From Patiria miniata (Eukaryota > Echinodermata > Asteroidea > Valvatida > Asterinidae): DNA of 64,000 nt. Position 1 is the first letter of the stretch. Every line of letters begins with the position of its first letter. Positions 1-9,600 of this stretch are shown piece after piece. The position numbers and the translations under genes are program-made. The DNA lies in NCBI RefSeq assembly GCF_015706575.1, contig NW_024037057.1:2313501-2377500 (forward strand). The letters run 5' to 3'. A model generated the notes under the pieces. The model worked only from the letters and a program-made list of their open reading frames with translations. It was not told the origin of the DNA and did not search any database.

Positions 1-551
1 ACATATAGGAAGTCTTGAAAAGATGATAAATGTGTTTGGCAATTAATGAAATGATTGCCAATTGAATGAACAATACGATACAATTAATCTAAGTGAAGCG
101 AAAATACGAAAGAATGGGCCATGCCCCCATGAAAAAAAAGGTCTCAAAAACTCAGCCACTACGTAAACCATTATCTTTAACAAAAAAAATGGTTAAAGTG
201 GTCATAACTTGCCTCAGATATAGCACGAAAAAGTACCCGTAAGTACTTTTTAGGGGCCCATGCCGTGAATTTGTGGGCCCACTTTTGTAGGACCATTTTC
301 TTTTTTTGTTTTCGCACCAACCCCCCCCCCAAAAAAAAGAAGAAGACAAAAGAAAAAAAAAACTGTGTTTTTGACCTGGCCTTGCGGAGGCCGAACGGCT
401 CTCGTTTTCACACCGACGGAAGGTGCATTGTTTTCTTGACATGTACACCTTTTGGGGGGTTCCATCCCCAGTTTGAAAAGCGTTCCGCCACCCCTGTCAA
501 TGCACAATGAGTATCAACCTGTATTTTCTGTTTTTTTTAAATCAGTTTCAG

Positions 552-665
552 ACTGCAGCTCCGACCAGTTCACCTGCAACGATGGATGGTGCATCCCTGA
601 CTATTGGCAATGTGACGGCATGAATGACTGCAGTGGTGGAGAGGACGAGTTCAACTGCCCCTCAA
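552..665 (+). CDS. LDLa exon 1
   Basis: The acceptor TTTCAG precedes 552 and the donor GTAAGA follows 665, with phase 1 at both ends (114 bp, 38 codons). It reads [19 protein letters not shown]... and ends [12 protein letters not shown], a complete six-Cys LDLa module. It lacks the Pro-rich linker seen in several later exons. Confidence 0.8.
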
Positions 666-3600
666 GTAAGAATAAATTTTTAAAAAATTACAATGGTCTG
701 TTTCATTAATTACCTCTGTAAAATCAAAAAGCGGGGGGGGGGGGGGAGCTCTTCGAAACTGACCATTCTATGCATACTACATATTATATGGACATTATCA
801 CGGCGCATTGTAACTGTTGTTGAAATGGTTTTCTTTGGTGGGATTTATGTCAGAAGAACTCTATAAACATGTATTTAAATCATTGCTCAACAAAAGAATT
901 GTCAAATAAATCCGCCCCCGCTTGATACGCCACTGATTAGGGCCCTATCCGTTTTTTTTTTTCTGGTTTAAGACCCCCCGCCATCCTGCAGCTCAGACCA
1001 GTTCGCCTGCAACAATGGATGGTGCATCCCTGGCTATTGGCAATGTGACAACTATGATGACTGCATGGATGGAGAGGACGAGTTGAACTGCCCCACTATG
1101 GGTAAGAATAAAACAAAAATGTTGGTCAACAGTGTCCTACATGAAAACACATGCAAAGGAAAAATAATATACACGTCAAAAACGGCAGAGTTCTCGTGCA
1201 AAACGCAATACAATTATAAGTTGGGCATATATCAATTGTCCTCGTCTCTGCCTCCTAGTGGCGCACTGTAATGCGAAGCGCTCGGTAGGCCATTATCCGC
1301 GACTAGGCCCCAAGCCGTTTGTATATATACTTGTTTTTGCCAAGCACAGATTTATTCCAAGCACAGATTTATTTTCAACATTGTCACCTCATGTTTTGTG
1401 AAAAAAAAACCTCATGCCATGAGCCAATTTCACGGCGCTGCTCACCACAACAAATTGCTTTGCGCAAAAAAAGTCTGGCTTATAAAAGCAGGTTACCACT
1501 ACCAGCCAAAACTCAATGTGATGTATATTGCTGGTGAATAGTATTCAGCTGTTGTTTGCTATAGCATGAAATTCACGTGGAGTTAAGGATGGCAAACTTC
1601 TATAAGCCAGACTTTTTTATGCTAAGCATTTTTTTTGCTGAGCAGCGCCGTGAAATGGGGCCCATGTCTACTGCATATACTCCGCGCGCCTAGTGCTTAA
1701 ATCTCTCCATTTCATTGAGATTTGCGTACTGTGCGATGTGGCGCAGAACGCATTGGTGCAGCAAACATGTGGTTTACACCGATAGGTGTTTCATCAAAAA
1801 CCTAACACAACCGATGTGACGGGCTCTCAACCAATTCCAATTGGTGAACTGCCTTAGACGCTGTTGATGTTTGATGACCAACCAATGTAGTTGATGCAGA
1901 ATGTGTATCATGTTTTTTTCCTGGTTTGAGGCCTTTGTCTGGGAACTAGACTACACCAACCCCTGCAGTCAATAAAAAATGATTATTGGGCTTGTTGTTT
2001 CTTGCTTATGCCCCAGTGTCTTTTTTTTTTTGGTATAAGCGCCACCTCCACCCTGCAGCTCAGACCAGTTTACCTGCAACAATGGATGGTGCATCCCCGC
2101 TTCCTGGCAATGCGACTACATGAATGACTGCATGGATGGAGAGGACGAGTTCAACTGCCCCACTGGAAGTAAGAATGAAGAAGTTTTTTGTCAGAATTGT
2201 CCGACATAAAAGCACATGCACAGGATAACAATAAACACGTCCAAACTGCAGAGTTCTTGTGCAAAACCGATTACAATTATAAAGTTCACATTATCAATTG
2301 TTCCTTTCTCTGCCTCCTGGTGGCGCCCTGTAATGGGAATCGCTCAGAAGCCTTTATCCGCGATCAGCCCCCAAGCCGATTCTACACGTTCTTGCTTCGG
2401 CCAAGCACAGATAAATTCCCGTTAGTACTTACCTGTCTTTCAAAAGTGAAAACAAGTCCAAAATTCACACTTTTCAAACTGTTTCTTTTTCCCAAACATT
2501 ATTTCCTCAGGTTTGTGAAACACCCCTAGTGCCATGTCTTTTGCATATTCCTCTCGAGTATAGTGCTAAAAAAATCGTTTAATTGAGATTTGCGCACTCG
2601 TGGTGAATGCTGCGCAATGTGGCGCAGAGCAAACTTGTGCGGAAAACAAATGCGCTTTAAACCAGTAGGTGTTTCATCAACCGTTTAACACGACCCACAC
2701 AACGGGCTCCCAAACGATACCAATAGGTAAACTGTATTATTATGTATAATGAGTTTTTGACCAGCCGATGTGAACTAGGCTACACCAACCACTGTAGTCG
2801 ATGCAAAATGAATATCGGGCTGTTATTTTGATTTGAGGCCCAGGTTGCAGCTCCGGCCAGTTTACCTGCAACGATGGATGGTGCATCCCTGGCTATTGGC
2901 AATGCGATAACTGGGATGACTGCAGTGGTGGAGAAGATGAGTTCAACTGCCCAACTGCAGGTGAGGATAAAGCACTGTTATGCGAATTGCTCGGTACCTT
3001 GCTCTCAGCAAGCGTTAGGATTGAAGTGGCTAGCGCAGCCCTCTTTTCGATCCATTGCATTTTCAATCACCTGACCAATAAGATTGGTCAGAAACAGTCA
3101 GAATCATCTGATCAGGGAATCAGACTACACCAACCACTGAGTCGATGCAAAATGATTATCAGGTTTTTTTCTCCCGGTTTTAGCCCCACCTCTACCCTGC
3201 AGCTCAGACCAGTTCACCTGCAACAATGGATGGTGCATCCCCGCCTCCTGGCAATGTGACTACATGAATGACTGCATGGATGGAGAGGACGAGTTCAACT
3301 GCCCCACTGGAAGTAAGAATTAAGAAGTGTTTTTGTCAGAATTGTCCGACATAAAAGCACATGCACAGGATAACAACAAACACGTCCAAACTGCAGAGTT
3401 CTTGTGCAAAACCGATTACAGTTATAAAGAGCGCATTATCAATTGTTCCTTTCTCTGCCTCCTGGTGGCGCCCTGTAATGGGAATCGCTCAGAAGCCTTT
3501 ATCCGCGATCAGCCCCCAAACCGATTCTACACGTTCTTGCTTCGGCCAAGCACAGATAAATTCCCGTTAGTACTTACCTGTCTGTCAAAAGTGAAAACAA

Positions 3601-6600
3601 GTCCAAAATTCACACTTTTCAAACTGTTTCTTTTTCCCAAACATTATTTCCTCAGGTTTGTGAAACACCCCTAGTGCCATGTCTTTTGCACATTCCTCTC
3701 GAGTATAGTGCTAAAAAAATCGTTTAATTGAGATTGGCGCACTCGTGGTGAATGCTGCGCAATGTGGCGCAGAGCAAACTTGTGCGGAAAACAAATGTGC
3801 TTTAAACCAGTAGGTGTTTCATCAACCGTTTAACACGACCCACACAACGGGCTCCCAAACGATACCAATAGGTAAACTGTATTATTATGTATAATGATTT
3901 TTTGACCAGCCGATGTGAACTAGGCTACACCAACCACTGTAGTCGATGCAAAATGAATATCGGGCTGTTATTTTGATTTTGAGGCCCAGGTTGCAGCTCC
4001 GGCCAGTTCACCTGCAACGATGGATGGTGCATCCCTGGCTATTGGCAATGCGATAACTGGGATGACTGCAGTGGTGGAGAAGATGAGTTCAACTGCCCAA
4101 CTGCAGGTGAGAATAAAGCACTGTAATGCTAATTGGTCGGTACGTTTTGCTCTCAGCAAGCGTTGGGATTGAAGCGGCTAGCGCACCCCTCTTTTCGATC
4201 CATTGCATTTTCAATCACCTGACCAATAAGATTGGTCAGAAACAGTCAGAATCATCTGATCAGGGAATCAGACTACACCAACCACTGAGTCGATGCAAAA
4301 TGATTATCAGGTTTTTTTCTCCCGGTTTTAGCCCCACCTCTACCCTGCAGCTCAGACCAGTTCACCTGCAACAATGGATGGTGCATCCCCGCCTCCTGGC
4401 AATGTGACTACATGAATGACTGCATGGGTGGAGAGGACGAGTTCAACTGCCCCACTGGAAGTAAGAATAACGACGTGTTTTTTTGTCACCATTGTCCCAC
4501 ATGATATGAAAGCACATGCAAATGATTATAATAAACACCTCCAAACTGGAGAGTTCTCGTGCAAAACGGAATAGAGCTTCTAGTGCGCATTATTAATTGT
4601 TCCCTTCTCTGCCTCCTGGTGGCGCCCTGTAATGGAAATAGCTCAGTAGTTATTATCCGCAACCCTCCCCATAGCCTTTTTTTTTCTGATATGTTCCCGT
4701 TCATACATACCTTAATGTCAAAAGTCAAAAAGTAAAGCAAAAGTTTAGGGTCCCATAGCCATTACTGGCCGTAGGGGCAGTGGGATGTTAGAGGTCCACT
4801 GTGTCTTGGGCACGGCATAATGAGTGGCGGTGCCCAGTCCTCTCCTCTCGCCGTCTTACCTTCCCTGAACGGTTCAGTTAGCCATTTTACTATCGGGTCG
4901 TGAGAGAGAGTTTTCCAGTCTTAGGTCCGACTGCGATTCGAACCGCCAACCTTCCACTCCATAGCTCCACTCTCTAACCGCTCGGCTACGCGTACGCGAC
5001 TCCTCAAAGATCAAAAAGAGGTCTGAAATTCACACTTTTAAACCACTTTTTTTCCAACATTGTTCCTCATGTTTTAAGAAACACCCCTATTGCCATGTAT
5101 ATTGCAAATATATCTCTCGCGCGTAGTGCTTAAGAAAATCATTTTGTTGGGATCGGCGTGCCCGTTGTGCGTGCTGCGCAATGTGGCGTAGAGACAAGTT
5201 GTGCTGGAAAAAAATGTGTTTCCCCATCAATGTCAATATGTGTCATATTATGTATTAAGTAAGAGTTGATGACCAACCGATGTAGTTGATGCAAAATCAG
5301 TATCAGGCTTGATTAGGTTAAAGGCCGGGCTCCTGGCAATGTGACTACATGCCTGACTGCATGGATGGAGAGGACGAGTTGAACTGCCCCACTGGAAGTA
5401 AGAATACAGAAGTTTTTTGTCAACATTGCACCACATGAAAGCACAGGCAAAGGATAATAAACACGTCCAAACTGCGGAGTTCTTGTGCAAAGCGGAATAC
5501 ATGTATAAAGTGCGCATTATCAATTGTTGCCTTCTTTGCCTCCTGGTGGCGCCCTGTAATGGGAATCGCTCACTAGCCTTAGCTATTATCCCCGATCAGC
5601 CCCTGGCCGATTTTATACTTGTTTCGGCTAAGCACGGATATATTCCTGTTCATGCATATGTTTCTGTCAAAAATCAAAACAAGTCCAAAATACACTATTT
5701 CAAACACTTTTCAACATTATACCTCATGTTTTAAGAAACAGCTCTAGTGTCAAGTGTATTGCATATACCTCTCGCAGGTAGTGTTAAAAAAATATCATAT
5801 TATTGAGATTGGCGCGCCCGTGGTGCGTGCTGCACAATGTGACGAAGAGCAAAGTTGTGCAGAAAAAAATGTGTTTAAAACGGTGTGTATTCAACCTTTC
5901 ATAACACGACTTACATGAGGGGCTCTCCATCAATACCAATAGATAGACTGTCCTATTATGTATTTTGAGTGGATGACCAGCCGATGTAGTTGATGCAAAA
6001 GCAGTATCAGGCTTTTTTACATGTTAAAGGTGTGGGTCTGGGAACTAGACCACACCAACCACATGTAGACCATGCAAATTGAATATCGGGCTTTTATTTT
6101 GATTTGAGGCCCAGGCTGCAGCTTCGACCAGTTCACCTGCAACGATGGATGGTGCATCCCCGGCTATTGGCAATGCGATAACTATGATGACTGCAGTGGT
6201 GGAGAGGACGAGTTCAACTGCCCAACTGCAGGTAAGAATAAAGCAAAATAACGTCAACATTGTCCCACGTGAAGGCACCTTCAAAGGCAAAATGAAAAAC
6301 ACATGGAAACTGCCGATGGTGCAATTCCGGCTCCTGGCAATGTGATTACATGGACGATTGCAATGGTGGTGAGGACGAGTTGAACTATTATTGTTATCAT
6401 TTTTATTTTTTTTTGTATAAGCGCCACTTCCACCATGCAGCTCAGACCAGTTCACCTGCAACAATGGATGGTGCATCCCTGGCTATTGGCAATGCGACAA
6501 CATAGATGACTGCAGTGGTGCAGAGGACGAGTTGAACTGCCCCACTTCAAGTAAGAATCCTATATTAAAACATCCTACGTTGTCTGTCTGTCTTTCTGTC

Positions 6601-9600
6601 TGTCTGTCTGTCTGATGTCTGTCACGGAAGTGGTGGTCACGCAACCGGAGGTGTGAGGTCACACATGATGCTCGTCATAGGCGTAGCCAGCGGGTGGGGG
6701 GGGGGGGATTTCCCAATGTTTTGTAAAGACTGTGTTTTTCCATTGAAATGCCCTTTTTTTTCAAGGGGCTTACCCGGCCCCTCCCCCAATAATATGTAAA
6801 AAGTGCCCTTTTTTTACGAAGTGCCCTTTTTTTCTGAGCAAGTGCCCTTTTAAAAAAAGAAGTGGTGCCCTTTTTTGTGGCATCTGCCGTTTTTTGTGCC
6901 TTTTTCAGAATGTCGTACATGTATCGCCCTGAAAAGCACCATATAATGGCCCTTTGTGTGCATAATTGTCGGGTTTGAACAGCGCCTCCATCGACAGATA
7001 GTACTCTACCCTGCAAATAAGAGGCATGCACATTCAAATTCATTAGACCTTTCAACCCGATATTTTGCAGAATTGGTTTTGTTTGAACCGGTCCACCTTT
7101 GATAAACATCTGAACTCTTATTCGTCTGGTTTAAGGTGAAGGCTGCAGCTCATATCAGTTCACCTGCAACGATGGATCATGTATCCCCAGCTATTGGCAG
7201 TGTGACAACTGGGACGATTGCAGTGAAGGAGAGGACGAGGCTGATTGCAGTAAGTGCAAAGAGTTCATAATCGTCGTGTACAGGCTGAGTAAAAATCGAG
7301 ATCCAAATTTCGGGCCTGGTACTATTGTTTTAGTGAAGTTCTGCATAAAGCACCTTCAAAAGCTAGGATATGAAAGCCAAATTCATAAGCTTTAGTTTAG
7401 TACAAAAATCATTCAAATCACATGTAATTTCAAACACAAGCACCGTTTTAAAGTTCTTTTCACGGATCACAAAAAAACACGTTCTTTCAGCAAAACGAAA
7501 ACAATTCACATACATCCCCGTGTGAACTATTTCGTTTTGCTGAAAGAACACTTTTTTGTGATCCGTGGACAGAACTTTAAAACGGTGGTTGTGTTTTAAA
7601 ATGCCGTAACTGAAAAAGTACATAAGTGGTTTGAATAATTCTTGTACTAAAAAAAGCTTATGAATTCGGCTTTCATATCCAATATTTTGAAAGTGCTACA
7701 TGCAGAGCTTCACTAAAACAATGGTCCTGACATTTGGGTTTCGTTTCGTGTTTTTTTTTTTTTTACTCACCCTGTATATTAAGTTTACTGATGCGATGCC
7801 AAGATGTCCACACAATGTATAGGGTGTTGAGACACTTGTGTGAACTTGCACGGTCCACGCAGTGCATTACATTTTCCAAAAACCAGTTTTTGAGACAGTT
7901 TTGATTAGGGTTAACAGTCGCAAAATGAAGTACAACATCGTGAAAAGGGAACCAAGGTCAAGAATTCACTTTCAAAAACATTCCCAGTACGACGAGCAAC
8001 ATTTTCAAACATAGCATTTCTTAACTTCGTGAAAACTAAGGATTGTTCGCATAGTAAAACCAAGGACGGATCAGGGGCCAACAGGGGCCATGCCCCCCCC
8101 CCCCCCAAAAAAAAAACAACAACAACAAAGAACTCATTTCAGGCACAGCGTACACCACCATCTTTTGCTAAAAAACAAATGGTTAAAGTGGTCCGACATT
8201 TCCTCAGATCGAACCACAGAGTATCTAGCATCCAAAATGTGTTGTTGCCAACCCCCACCAAAAAAATATGTTCTGGATGCGCCCTTAAAGGGAATGTACA
8301 TCATTGGTTTTTGCTGTAATTTTCAGAAATGAACTATTTGAGGGGTTAGTATAATAGATCAAATATTGTTACACTGACATTTTTTAAGTTTTGTGTTCGA
8401 AAAGGTTGGAAAAACCAAGAAAATCAAAAATGTTCAAGTTGTCTGGTTCCCCGACTCCACAAAAGATAAAATGGATCAATTTATAGATGATGGAAAATTG
8501 TAAGGCAATGGAACCAATCTAGCTGGCCTGCACCCGTTCATGAACATGTAACCAATAGCAAACAAATTTTGGACTGTAAAAAAATGGTCAATTTGGAGCA
8601 GTAGTTGAAAAATAGTTAGGTTTTTCCAACGCTGGTCGGCCGACCACCGTTGGAAATGTATACAAAAATACCATTTTCTTGAAAATGACTTCACACCAGG
8701 TGCCATAATTTTACAAGATGCTTGAGACTGTCATTAACCAACATCCTAGTAAGGTATTTCGTAAAAACTTGGTAGTTTTATTTTTCGATGTTTGCAAATG
8801 TTGTATATTCCCTTTAAGAGAAACCAGCAAATGTTTGTTACATTGTTTAATGTTTAGCTCTTCTAATGCCGGTTGATCGACTTGCTCCTATATATCATTT
8901 CAGCCGGCTCCTCTGCCATGTATGCTACTCCCGGCTATAACTCGGGTCCTTGTCCGATGGGTGAGTTTTCCTGCCTTTACAGCGAAGAGTGCATCGGTTT
9001 TGCCGACTTGTGCGATAGCGAGATGGACTGCAGCGGTGGCGAAGACGAGAATAACATAATCTGCTGTAAGAACACTTCGAATCTTTTTTTTTTCAATAGC
9101 TTTATTACATGCGGAAAGGAGGTCTGGTTTTCATCGGATTTGGTTAGTTTGTTGGTTGGTTATTTGTTGGTCTGTCTGTCTGTTAACACGATGACTCAAA
9201 GGTTTACCACAGATTTACATGCGATTTGTTTCAGGGGTCGTCCTTGGTACAAGTACCAATCGAATGAAAGAAGAACCCCTTAAATCTGTTCAATAAATGT
9301 ATTGCCTCCGCCAGGGAGGTTATCTTTTCATCGGATAGGGTTGGTTTGCTGGTTGCTTTGTCTGTTAACAAGATAACTCAAAAAGCTCTAAACTGATTTG
9401 CATGAAATTTGTTTTAGCGGTGGTCCGTACAAGTACAAAAAGTACCTATAGTTACAGACCGATATTCTGAAGGTTCGATAGTCCGAAGGTTCTTTAGTCC
9501 GAATGGTTCTTAGTTCGCAGGTTCGTTAGTGCACAGTTTCAAAAGTCGGAAAAAAATGAACCTTCGAAAAAGTGAACCTAATTTTTGTTTTGGACTATTG

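Larger units (their letters stand above)
2169..3312 (+). repeat. Tandem duplication unit 1 (intron + exon 4 + intron + exon 5)
   Basis: About 1.14 kb that repeats head-to-tail as 3313-4460, with introns almost base-for-base alike (corresponding exons are offset by 1144 to 1148 bp). The high intron identity implies recent unequal crossing-over or recent gene conversion. Confidence 0.85.
3313..4460 (+). repeat. Tandem duplication unit 2 (intron + exon 6 + intron + exon 7)
   Basis: Second copy of 2169-3312. The end of its second exon differs slightly (MGGEDE in place of MDGEDE). The intron after 4460 starts like those after 2168 and 3312 but is more diverged, so the boundary of the recent duplication lies near exon 7. 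Confidence 0.85.

Noticed and set aside
152-510. Several 80- to 98-residue frames on both strands
   Set aside because: They run through homopolymers and a diverged hAT-type MITE, with no conserved protein pattern.
4930-4996. tRNA gene on the minus strand (A- and B-boxes present)
   Set aside because: The cloverleaf does not close, and the sequence continues into a SINE body flanked by a target duplication.
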